From the NCBI GenBank assembly GCA_018302915.1, contig JAGVZB010000019.1:1-26578 (forward strand): a stretch of 26,578 nucleotides of DNA, given 5' to 3'. The first letter of the stretch is position 1. The number at the start of each line of letters is the position of its first letter. The notes beneath the pieces are model-generated. The model was not told the origin of the DNA, did no database searches, and saw only the letters and a list, made by a program, of their open reading frames with translations. This document shows, piece by piece, positions 15,974 to 22,274 of the stretch. The DNA is from Candidatus Woesearchaeota archaeon (GTDB taxonomy: Archaea; Nanobdellota; Nanobdellia; SCGC-AAA011-G17; GW2011-AR20). Made by a program: the position numbers and the translations under genes.

Positions 15974-16058
15974 AAACAGAATCAGGGTTGAATATCAGAT
16001 AAGCAACTACCAAAACACTCATAAAGCTCAGGATGATTATCAACCAGTTATTTAGCAT
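15954..16058 (-). CDS. 34-residue single-helix membrane protein
   Basis: MLNNWLIIILSFMSVLVV then AYLIFNPDSVFRRGKE. There is one membrane helix (about 4-23) and a basic tail. The ATG lies inside the last codons of Bud32 (11-base overlap), so it would be translated by coupling from the same mRNA. It was found by reading the minus strand. Small overlapping membrane ORFs like this are often real, but coding is not proven. Confidence 0.5.
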   Translation of the reverse strand: MLNNWLIIILSFMSVLVVAYLIFNPDSVFRRGKE

Positions 16059-16650
16059 TTTTTCCTTTGTATCTCCCTCTTTTTTCTACTTTTTCCAGCC
16101 TATTTAAAACTTCTTTCCAGTTCCTGCTTATCTTGTATCCTTCTAAAACTTCCCTGAAAGATTCTTCAAAATGCTTGTAATGCTTGGATTCAAGGGCTTG
16201 TTTTAACAAATGAATATCAACTGCCTTATCCTCTGTCCTGCTTGAATCAAACCCCAGCCCAAAATCAATAAAATAAATCTTGTCTCTTAATATCATGTTT
16301 GAAGTTGTCAAATCTCCATGGATTATATTACCATCATGCATTTTAGCTATCTTGCCTCCAATCTCCCTCATCAGGTTATTTCTATCATCTTTATGCATGT
16401 TATCAAGGATGTCTTTTATTAATTTTCCGTCGATGAACTCCATCTTTATTTTCATATTTTTTTCATCAACATCAAAGACCTTGGGGGAATTTTCAGTTTT
16501 TTCCAGTAGCTTTGCCTCTTTTCTTGTCCTAGACTTTCTTAACTTGATATCTATGTCATCAATCCTGTATGATTTCCTTATCCTTTCCTTGATTAAACAA
16601 TTATCTTCCCTGTAGAGAATAGCTTCTGCACCTTGCTTGATAATTTTCAT
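16048..16650 (-). CDS. bud32: Bud32/PRPK, the kinase subunit of KEOPS
   Basis: 200 residues from the ATG at 16650. The N-terminus MKIIKQGAEAILYRED matches the family (GAEA), followed by LIKERIRKSYR with the ATP-binding Lys, RTRKEAKLL with the conserved Glu, catalytic HGDLTTSNMI (111-120), and IDFGLGFDS, ending in a basic RGRYKG tail. Bud32 works with Kae1, Cgi121 and Pcc1 to make the t6A modification on ANN-decoding tRNAs. It is stand-alone here, not fused to Kae1, and no other KEOPS gene is in the window. The second ATG is preferred over the one 9 bases upstream because it matches the family start and sits 25 bases from the TATA centre. Confidence 0.93.
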   Translation of the reverse strand: MKIIKQGAEAILYREDNCLIKERIRKSYRIDDIDIKLRKSRTRKEAKLLEKTENSPKVFDVDEKNMKIKMEFIDGKLIKDILDNMHKDDRNNLMREIGGKIAKMHDGNIIHGDLTTSNMILRDKIYFIDFGLGFDSSRTEDKAVDIHLLKQALESKHYKHFEESFREVLEGYKISRNWKEVLNRLEKVEKRGRYKGKNAK

Positions 16651-16667
16651 AAAAATCATAAAACGAT

Positions 16668-16681
16668 AGATTTTAAAATCT
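16668..16681. promoter_or_regulatory. Palindromic TATA box shared by two divergent genes
   Basis: AGATTTTAAAATCT is a perfect 14-bp palindrome. Its centre lies about 25 bases from the Bud32 ATG (16650) on one side and about 25 bases from the ATG at 16700 on the other. Confidence 0.55.
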
Positions 16682-16699
16682 TTTTCATTTAAACCAAAT

Positions 16700-16903
16700 A
16701 TGGTAAACTATGAGGATAAAATGAAAAAAGGAACAATATCTCCTAATGAATTTTATGGTTTGTACATACCAGAATTTGAAGGAGATTCTGATGAAGGAAC
16801 ACCTGGATGGGAAATTACAGAAAGTGAATTAAGAAATATTGAAATTGCGTGGGATGGAATTTTAAGCTTTCCAAAAAGCCTTAGAGAAAGATTATCTTTC
16901 TAA
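16700..16903 (+). CDS. Small acidic protein of unknown function
   Basis: 67 residues, MVNYEDKMKKGTISPNEF..., acidic in the middle (PEFEGDSDEGTPGWEITESEL) with a basic end (KSLRERLSF). No membrane segment, signal or metal motif is visible and the family is not recognised. It has a well-placed TATA box and ends by overlapping the restored end of the convergent ASCH gene by 4 bases, which favours a real gene. Confidence 0.55.
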   Translation: MVNYEDKMKKGTISPNEFYGLYIPEFEGDSDEGTPGWEITESELRNIEIAWDGILSFPKSLRERLSF

Positions 16904-17252
16904 TGTTTATCTATACTAATTTCAAAAAATCCCAATTTTCCTTTATGTTCTGTTGGTTCTATTTTTTTAACTTTCCAAATTTCATATTTGAAGCAAGATG
17001 TCTATCAGAATCCCTTAAGAATTCTTTTTCATTATCATAAATTTTAACATCCATTAAATTTGCCTTTCCCAAGATAAACCCACAAGGCAAATCCTTAAAA
17101 CCAAATTTTTTCATAGCTTCTTTATCGGGAATTCTTGAAGCATGAATATAAAATTCTCCTCTGAAATTGGTGTTCCATTTTCTCAGTTCAATTATTTTTC
17201 TTCCTGATAAAACAAGATCAGCCCAAGGCTGTTTTAATGATAAGGCTTTCAT
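16900..17252 (-). CDS. ASCH-domain protein, split by a -1 frameshift at seven A's
   Basis: The first frame gives 97 residues: MKALSLKQPWADLVLSGRK, IELRKWNTNFRGEFYIHAS and FILGKANLMDVK are the ASCH core (RNA-binding, PUA-like beta barrel). It stops at UAG (16959-16961) right after TTA-AAA-AAA. Shifting back one base gives IEPTEHKGKLGFFEISIDKH, the normal ASCH ending (KGKLGFFE), and a stop at 16900-16902, for about 117 residues in total. The phase fits the -1 slippery heptamer A-AAA-AAA; a lost A in the assembly or transcriptional slippage would give the same protein. The start overlaps the MazG-like stop as ATGA, so the two form an operon. ASCH proteins are linked to RNA processing or nucleoside hydrolysis. 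Confidence 0.8.
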
Positions 17253-17596
17253 TCCTCATTCCAGTCTATTTTTGTTCCCTCTCTCTGGGCATCTTTATGT
17301 GTGAAACCATCAGGATATCTTTTACTAAGCTTTTCAACATTCTCCTTTAGAACTTCCTCCAAGTTCCATCCATAAAAATTGCATATCATTGCAATGTACC
17401 ACATAGTGTCTCCTAAATTCTCTCTTATTCCTTCTTTCACATTTTCATTTTTATGCGCATGAACTTTTTTTATGCAGCTTGCTACATCCCCAGCTTCTCC
17501 TGCAATCCCCAAGCCCCAGTTAAATATTTCTATCTCATCTCCATCATAGTCCTTGGCAGTTTTCTTGCACAATTCTTGATATTCTTTTAGATTCAT
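17249..17596 (-). CDS. MazG-like nucleotide pyrophosphohydrolase
   Basis: 115 residues, the single-domain size. The all-alpha NTP pyrophosphatase motif is WGLGIAGEAGDVASCIKK (E34, D37) and RENLGDTMWYIAMIC (E59, D63), which bind Mg2+ in the family; EAGD replaces the more usual EAGE. These enzymes hydrolyse NTPs or dNTPs to monophosphates, often to clear damaged nucleotides. Operon with ASCH (4-base overlap). The promoter is the first copy of the 27-bp repeat. Confidence 0.85.
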   Translation of the reverse strand: MNLKEYQELCKKTAKDYDGDEIEIFNWGLGIAGEAGDVASCIKKVHAHKNENVKEGIRENLGDTMWYIAMICNFYGWNLEEVLKENVEKLSKRYPDGFTHKDAQREGTKIDWNEE

Positions 17597-17610
17597 TTTA
17601 ATTAATTAAA

Positions 17611-17637
17611 TTCTAAAAATAAATAAAGGTTTTGGAA
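17611..17637. repeat. 27-bp direct repeat, left copy (also the MazG promoter)
   Basis: 27 of 27 bases match 18950-18976. On the minus strand it reads CCAAAACC-TTTATTTAT, a BRE/TATA centred 27 bases before the MazG-like ATG. Confidence 0.9.
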
Positions 17638-17647
17638 GCAATAAACA

Positions 17648-17665
17648 ATAGAAACATTTATATAT
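17648..17665 (+). promoter_or_regulatory. Promoter box of the AbiEii-type module
   Basis: ATAGAAACATTTATA (17648-17662) is identical to 18983-18997 before the MNT gene. The TATA part ATTTATATAT is centred 26 bases before the ATG at 17687, so the transcript is probably leaderless. Confidence 0.6.
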
Positions 17666-17666
17666 G

Positions 17667-17688
17667 ATAGGATATAATTATATCCTAT
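17667..17688 (+). promoter_or_regulatory. 22-bp perfect palindrome at the start codon, likely operator
   Basis: The half-site is ATAGGATATAA and its exact reverse complement follows. It begins two bases after the TATA box and covers the expected transcription start and the first two bases of the ATG, well placed for repression by a dimer such as the encoded antitoxin. Confidence 0.6.
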
Positions 17689-18268
17689 GAATCAAAAAAT
17701 TATCCAAAATTTAGTAAATAAAGAGAATTTGATAGTGCCAACTCTATTCAAACCAATTCAATTCAAGATAATAAAAAAACTGAGCAAAGGAGAAAAACTA
17801 AATGAAAATGAAAAAAGATATCTAAGGGGAAACATAAAAAAGAAATTGCAAATTATAGAAGATTTAAGCACAGAAAAAGAGAATAAACTAATTTCATTTT
17901 TAGATAATATTGATTCATATTACATAACTGGGTTGGAAGCACTGAAATATAATGGATATGGATGGTATTTTAAAACAAAAATAATAGAAATAATAAACAC
18001 AAAAATACAAGGAAAATTAATATTCTCAGATAAAACACTGAAATTAATAAGAGTAAAATCAATAACAAATAGCAAAATAACAATAGATAAAGAAACTGGG
18101 TTGAAATATGCAAAAAATGAACAAATAATAAAAGATACTATTATCACAAAAAATGACTATGCAAAAAAAGTTTGGGAGAATATGTTTCTAAGATACAAAG
18201 GATTATTTATCAAAAATCATAATATTCAAAAAGAAAAAATCATAAACTATTCAGAATATGGAGTTTAA
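17687..18268 (+). CDS. Probable antitoxin partner of the AbiEii-type toxin
   Basis: 193 residues, Lys/Ile-rich, with no clear named domain. The central part ITGLEALKYNGYGWYFKTKIIEI could be the ordered core. It is called as antitoxin by position: its stop directly abuts the ATG of the AbiEii-type toxin, as AbiEi-like antitoxins do, and a 22-bp palindrome sits at its own start, as expected for an autoregulated antitoxin. It does not show a convincing N-terminal winged helix by eye. It is about 23% GC in the line counted (17761-17820), lower than the housekeeping genes. Confidence 0.6.
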   Translation: MNQKIIQNLVNKENLIVPTLFKPIQFKIIKKLSKGEKLNENEKRYLRGNIKKKLQIIEDLSTEKENKLISFLDNIDSYYITGLEALKYNGYGWYFKTKIIEIINTKIQGKLIFSDKTLKLIRVKSITNSKITIDKETGLKYAKNEQIIKDTIITKNDYAKKVWENMFLRYKGLFIKNHNIQKEKIINYSEYGV

Positions 18269-18955
18269 ATGATATTAAAAATATTAGAAGAATTTTTGAA
18301 AGAAATAGAAGGACATAATCCGTATAAGTTAATAGCAAAAGGAGGAACCACATTATCAATATTTTATTTAAATCATCATAGGGAATCAGAAGATCTTGAT
18401 TTTGATACTACAACAAACAAAGAAGATTACAAGAAAATAGAATCTTATCTATTAAGTATATTAGGTAAACTCAAGGAAAAAGGCTTAATAAAAAGTTATT
18501 TTAAAGGAAAGAGTGGATTAGCATCTACAAAAAGATATCATATGAAGCTTGAAATAGAAACTCACAAAATTTACTATACTAAAATAGATGTTGATTTTAT
18601 TAAAGATGTTAAGAACCCGAATAAAAAAGGAGAATTGCTAATTCATAATCTAGAAAGAATGTTCATTGGGAAATGCATTGCTTTTATTGATAGAAAAGAA
18701 TTCAAGGATATTTATGATATTTATTATATCCTACCCAAATTGAATATTTCAACATTTAAAGGAAATAAAAATGTAATTAATATAATAGATGATTTGATAG
18801 ATTCCATAAACAATGAAGAAATAGTTTTATTATACAAAAAAGCATTCAGAAATGTTGACTTGAGATTTAAAGATTTAAAAGAATCTAATATTGAAGGTTT
18901 CATTTCCAAATTAGTTAATAATCTCAGAATTTTCAAGAACAAAATGGAATTCTAA
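18269..18955 (+). CDS. AbiEii/AbiGii-family nucleotidyltransferase toxin
   Basis: 228 residues. The nucleotidyltransferase signature is LIAKGGTTLSIFYL (GG at 25-26) then HRESEDLDFD with D42 and D44 as the metal ligands. A second family motif is IDRKEFKDIYDIYYI (139-153). AbiEii toxins are nucleotidyltransferases that can block growth or phage, in characterised members by adding nucleotides to tRNA acceptor ends. The key residues are present, so it should be active. It begins right after the antitoxin stop with no gap and ends inside the second copy of the 27-bp repeat. Confidence 0.85.
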   Translation: MILKILEEFLKEIEGHNPYKLIAKGGTTLSIFYLNHHRESEDLDFDTTTNKEDYKKIESYLLSILGKLKEKGLIKSYFKGKSGLASTKRYHMKLEIETHKIYYTKIDVDFIKDVKNPNKKGELLIHNLERMFIGKCIAFIDRKEFKDIYDIYYILPKLNISTFKGNKNVINIIDDLIDSINNEEIVLLYKKAFRNVDLRFKDLKESNIEGFISKLVNNLRIFKNKMEF

Positions 18956-18976
18956 AAATAAATAAAGGTTTTGGAA
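18950..18976. repeat. 27-bp direct repeat, right copy
   Basis: Identical to 17611-17637. Here the minus-strand promoter it contains would fire into the 3' end of the toxin gene, so it looks like an orphan copy. Confidence 0.9.
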
Positions 18977-18982
18977 AAAAAT

Positions 18983-19000
18983 ATAGAAACATTTATAAAT
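18983..19000 (+). promoter_or_regulatory. Promoter box of the MNT/HEPN module
   Basis: It contains ATAGAAACATTTATA (18983-18997), identical to the box of the AbiEii-type module. The TATA part ATTTATAAAT is centred 28 bases before the ATG at 19024. Confidence 0.6.
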
Positions 19001-19021
19001 TAGTTCCTATTATAGAAACTA
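19001..19021 (+). promoter_or_regulatory. Imperfect 21-bp palindrome before MNT, likely operator
   Basis: TAGTT-c-CTAT-t-ATAG-a-AACTA: nine of ten arm positions match around a central base. It lies between the TATA box and the ATG, the same layout as the neighbouring module but with a different sequence. Confidence 0.5.
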
Positions 19022-19023
19022 TT

Positions 19024-19572
19024 ATGAAAAGCAAACAAGATAGAATTATAGAATTATTCTTTGAAGAGCCAACAAGACAATGGCACTTTGAAAAAATTTT
19101 AAAAGAAGCAAAGATCACAAGAAGCAAAGCTGACTCATGGCTAAAAAAACTAATCAAAAAAAAAATGATTAAAAGAATAAAAGAAAAAGATAAGATGCCT
19201 TATTACATAAGCAATTATGAATTACCGGGATATAAAAACAAAAAAAGAATTTTTGCATTGAACAGATTATATGAAAGCGGTCTCTTAAATCATCTTTATT
19301 CACTGAAAAAAGCAAAGACAGTAATGCTTTTTGGGAGTTTTTCTCGTTCAGACTGGTATAAAAATAGTGATGTTGATATATTTATATATGGTGATGAAGA
19401 AGGGCTTAAAATAATGAATTATGAATTAAAATTGCATAGAAATATACAACTATTCATCTGTAAAAATAATGATGAATTAGCAAAACTCGGAAAAGGTTTA
19501 ATCAAAAATATTATCAAAGGGGACATAATTAAAGGAAATATAGATTTTATCAAGGTGGATTTAAATGCCTAA
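19024..19572 (+). CDS. Winged-helix + minimal nucleotidyltransferase (MNT) antitoxin
   Basis: 182 residues. Residues 1-65 form a winged helix (DRIIELFFEEPTRQWHFEKI, ITRSKADSWLKKLIKKKMI) likely to bind DNA, possibly the palindrome at its own start. The nucleotidyltransferase core has LFGSFSRSDWYKNSDVDIFIYGD: GS at 104-105 and catalytic D116/D118. In HEPN-MNT pairs the MNT neutralises the HEPN RNase, in some systems by AMPylating it. The stop overlaps the HEPN start by 8 bases. Confidence 0.85.
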   Translation: MKSKQDRIIELFFEEPTRQWHFEKILKEAKITRSKADSWLKKLIKKKMIKRIKEKDKMPYYISNYELPGYKNKKRIFALNRLYESGLLNHLYSLKKAKTVMLFGSFSRSDWYKNSDVDIFIYGDEEGLKIMNYELKLHRNIQLFICKNNDELAKLGKGLIKNIIKGDIIKGNIDFIKVDLNA

Positions 19573-20035
19573 ATATCTTACACAAAAAGAAGCATTTCTA
19601 AAATGCACAAGAGAAGGAAAGTTCATAACAACTGAAGATATAGATATTGAAAAAATAAAATCTACCTTCAAAATTTCTGAAGGAGATGTAGAATCAGCAG
19701 ATTACATTAAGAAAAGTCTTCCAAATGAAAGCAATCAATGGAACAGTGTCTACAAATTGTATTATGACACTCTTCATGAATTAACAGAATCATTTCTCAG
19801 ATTTGAGAAAATTAAAATTGATAATCATCAATGCCTATTTGCATATCTTTGTGAAAAGCACCAAGACTTAGATTTTAATTGGGATTTCTTTGAAAAAGTA
19901 AGAACAAAAAGAAATGGAATAAATTATTATGGAATTCCGATTAATTATAATGATTGGAAAGAAGTAGAAGTTTATCTTAGATTATACATAAAAAAATTAA
20001 AAGAAGAAATAAAAAAAAGATTAAAAGAAATTTAA
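19565..20035 (+). CDS. HEPN-domain protein, probable RNase toxin
   Basis: 156 residues, mostly helical. The HEPN signature region is FFEKVRTKRNGINYYG (109-123). The expected RX4-6H would be R113 with a His at 120, but residue 120 is Asn (codon aat); Tyr 121/122 follow. R113 and R116 remain. The partner MNT upstream, with an 8-base overlap, supports the toxin call. Either this subgroup uses another residue or the toxin is weakened. It converges on SRP54 with an 8-base gap. Confidence 0.75.
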   Translation: MPKYLTQKEAFLKCTREGKFITTEDIDIEKIKSTFKISEGDVESADYIKKSLPNESNQWNSVYKLYYDTLHELTESFLRFEKIKIDNHQCLFAYLCEKHQDLDFNWDFFEKVRTKRNGINYYGIPINYNDWKEVEVYLRLYIKKLKEEIKKRLKEI

Positions 20036-20043
20036 ACAAAATT

Positions 20044-21381
20044 TTACTTCAACTTAAAAGGAATTCTCCCTTTCTTCAGCATTTTCTCAGGATCTTTTCC
20101 TTTCATCATTTTCATCATTTTCTTGGCCATTCTGTACTGCTTGATTAATTCCCTGACTTCAGAAACACTGGTTCCACTTCCCTTTGCAATTCTCTCAGCT
20201 CTTTCTCCATCAATTAACTCTGGATCATTCCTTTCAGATTTTGTGCAGCTGTCAATTATGTATTTCCACTTTTCTAATTTCCCTTCCTGAACCTGTAGGG
20301 CTTCCTTAGGCAGTTTCATCCCGGAAAATCCAGGGATCATTTCCATTATTTTGTTTAAAGGTCCCATCTTCTTCATCGCCTTCATTTGCTCATATAAATC
20401 ATTAAGATCAAACTCTCCACTCATCATCCTGTCTTTCATGTCTCCAGCTTTTTCTTCATCAATAACATCTTTGGCCTTCTCCAATAAAGATTCCAAATCA
20501 CCCATTCCAAGTAATCTAGAAACAAAACCTTTTGGATTAAAAGTTTCTAAGTCATCTACCTTCTCTCCAGTACCTATGAATTTGATTTTAGCACCAGTAG
20601 CGGCAGTTCCTGTCAATGCCCCTCCAGCCCTTGCAGTCCCATCCAATTTGCTTATAATAACGCTTGTAACTTCACAATTCCTGTGAAAACCTTCAGCTAG
20701 TTCCTGTGCCGCCTGTCCTATGTCTGCAGATATAACCAATATTTTCTCATCAGGCTTAATCTCCTGATTTAATTCCTTGATTTCCTTTACCAATTCCTTG
20801 TCTAAAGAATCTCTTCCTGCAGTGTCTATGATAAGAATGTCATATTTTGAGTACTTATCCTTAAACTCATTATAAATCTTGACAGGATTTTTTTCTTTTC
20901 TGTTTGTAAAACAATCAACTTTTATTCTGCTGCATAACTGCTCTATCTGATCTATAGCAGCAGGCCTGTGAACATCCAAACCTAAAGTAGCAATTTTATA
21001 ACCTCTTTTTTTGTAATAATTAGCAAGCTTGGAAATTGTTGTTGTTTTTCCAGATCCATATACACCAACCATCATCACTTTGAATGGTTTTTTTTCAGCA
21101 ATCTCCAATTCGGATTTTTCATCACCCAAGAATTTGACCAACTCCTCATAAACAATATTGACCAGATGTGTCCTCTTGTCCAACTTGGTTTTTTCCTTTA
21201 ATGCCCTTTCCTTGATTGATTTAGTCAGTTCAGAAACAAGTTTTACATTAACATCTCCCTGTAACAAAGCTCTTTGTATTTCCCTCATCAATTCATCAAT
21301 CAGCTTGTCATCAACAAATATGCTTCTTGCTACCTTGTTTAGAATCTCTTTGAATTTATCTCCAAGCTTGTCTAATACCAT
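20044..21381 (-). CDS. srp54: Signal recognition particle GTPase SRP54
   Basis: 445 residues, full length. N domain (1-90), then the NG GTPase: VGVYGSGKTTT (105-115), DVHRPAA (136-142), IDTAGRDSLD, SKLDGTARAGG and GTGEKVDDLETF. The Met-rich M domain (about 310-445: MKAMKKMGPLNKIMEMIPGFSGM, MAKKMMKMMKG) binds the signal peptide and 7S RNA. It delivers ribosome-nascent chain complexes to FtsY, which is encoded 0.9 kb away on the same strand. A TATA box (TTTTATAAAA, about 21400-21410) precedes the ATG. Confidence 0.97.
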   Translation of the reverse strand: MVLDKLGDKFKEILNKVARSIFVDDKLIDELMREIQRALLQGDVNVKLVSELTKSIKERALKEKTKLDKRTHLVNIVYEELVKFLGDEKSELEIAEKKPFKVMMVGVYGSGKTTTISKLANYYKKRGYKIATLGLDVHRPAAIDQIEQLCSRIKVDCFTNRKEKNPVKIYNEFKDKYSKYDILIIDTAGRDSLDKELVKEIKELNQEIKPDEKILVISADIGQAAQELAEGFHRNCEVTSVIISKLDGTARAGGALTGTAATGAKIKFIGTGEKVDDLETFNPKGFVSRLLGMGDLESLLEKAKDVIDEEKAGDMKDRMMSGEFDLNDLYEQMKAMKKMGPLNKIMEMIPGFSGMKLPKEALQVQEGKLEKWKYIIDSCTKSERNDPELIDGERAERIAKGSGTSVSEVRELIKQYRMAKKMMKMMKGKDPEKMLKKGRIPFKLK

Positions 21382-21423
21382 GATAATAAATTAAATTTAA
21401 ATTTTATAAAAGTTTGTAAATAG

Positions 21424-21448
21424 AAAAAAATTAGGCTTATTTGCCTAA
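21424..21448 (-). terminator. Hairpin plus T-tract terminator
   Basis: On the minus strand TTAGGC-AAATAA-GCCTAA is followed by TTTTTTT. The stop codon of the small zinc protein (TAA at 21437-21439) overlaps the loop and stem edge. Confidence 0.6.
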
Positions 21449-21580
21449 AATCCTGTACATTCCAGTTCCGCACTTGGAACATTTTCCTTTCATAGCTTTT
21501 CTTCCATTCTTCATCTTCACTTCCTTTGCATCCTTCATCTCTCTCTTTGTCTTGCATTTTACGCAATAACCATCAGCCAT
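21437..21580 (-). CDS. DUF5679-like small zinc-ribbon protein
   Basis: 47 residues: MADGYCVKCKTKREMKDAK, then GRKAMKGKCSKCGTGMYRILGK. The four Cys (6, 9, 34, 37) form a zinc ribbon and the GTGMYRI ending is typical of the DUF5679 family, whose function is unknown. AAGGAGATGAG lies just before the ATG as a strong ribosome binding site, unusual in this mostly leaderless window. TATA-like CTTATAAAC lies about 50 bases upstream. Confidence 0.85.
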   Translation of the reverse strand: MADGYCVKCKTKREMKDAKEVKMKNGRKAMKGKCSKCGTGMYRILGK

Positions 21581-21636
21581 TTTCTCATCTCCTTATGATT
21601 TTAATGAAAAAAACAAGAATAAATGTGTTTATAAGC

Positions 21637-21864
21637 CTATTTCTTTGATTTTTTTCTTCTTTTTCTGTAGATTAAAAGGTAAATTATTGGTAAAATTCCA
21701 GCTGTATTAAGAATAAACAAGAATACAAACCATACTAAATGGTCGTTTCTTCCCGCTTTCCATAATGATATTCCCTTCCACACAGCTTCCCATATAATCA
21801 GTAATACAAGCAACAAGGTAAACCATCCAGATGCCATGAATGCCAATAAATTTTCATATGCCAT
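21637..21864 (-). CDS. DUF5652-like two-helix membrane protein
   Basis: 75 residues. Helix 1 (about 8-30) and helix 2 (about 43-66) flank WEAVWKGISLWKAGRNDHLVWF, then NTAGILPIIYLLIYRKRRKK. The WKGISLWKAxRN and NTxGILPIIYL pattern matches DUF5652. Function unknown. A TATA box (TTTATATAAAA, about 21880-21890) suits a leaderless start. Confidence 0.8.
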   Translation of the reverse strand: MAYENLLAFMASGWFTLLLVLLIIWEAVWKGISLWKAGRNDHLVWFVFLFILNTAGILPIIYLLIYRKRRKKSKK

Positions 21865-21896
21865 TAATAACCAGATAAAAAGGTTTTATATAAATG

Positions 21897-22268
21897 TTAC
21901 TTATTCCTTCCTACAATATCTCTCCATAAAGCCATATCCATCATTTTTTCATATTCACTATGCTCAATAACTAAGGAAATATTGCCTATCCTGTCAACAT
22001 TTCTTAAATCCTCCAATGTTGGCTTGCAGTAGTTATTTATTTTCCACAATCTTTTTTCTGCATCAATTTCAGCGGATATCTTGGAAAAAGATCCGAAATT
22101 ACTAATTCCCATCACATAATATCCTGTACTTCCTATTTCAAGATAATGATAACAAAAATTTTCATCGCGGTATTTAACATATATTCCCCTTTCAAGTATA
22201 ATTGTTTTAGGGCCAGAACACCCAATAAGAAAACTCAATGCTATTGATGCAAGCCCTTTTAATTTCAT
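21897..22268 (-). CDS. Putative lipoprotein
   Basis: 123 residues. A short signal ends in a lipobox-like FLIGC (Cys 17), so the mature protein may be lipid-anchored outside the cell. The rest (YVKYRDENFCYHYLEIGSTG...) is a small beta-rich domain I do not recognise. It lies 6 bases after FtsY and is probably co-transcribed with it. Confidence 0.6.
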   Translation of the reverse strand: MKLKGLASIALSFLIGCSGPKTIILERGIYVKYRDENFCYHYLEIGSTGYYVMGISNFGSFSKISAEIDAEKRLWKINNYCKPTLEDLRNVDRIGNISLVIEHSEYEKMMDMALWRDIVGRNK

Positions 22269-22274
22269 AAATTT

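Noticed and set aside
17611..20035. Possible transposon or integrated virus around the toxin-antitoxin genes
   Set aside because: No transposase, integrase or terminal inverted repeats; only the 27-bp direct repeats are present.
21372..21566. Minus-strand 64-codon frame starting MRKMQDKERDEG
   Set aside because: It is the DUF5679-like gene read in the wrong frame; the other frame shows the zinc ribbon and a ribosome binding site.
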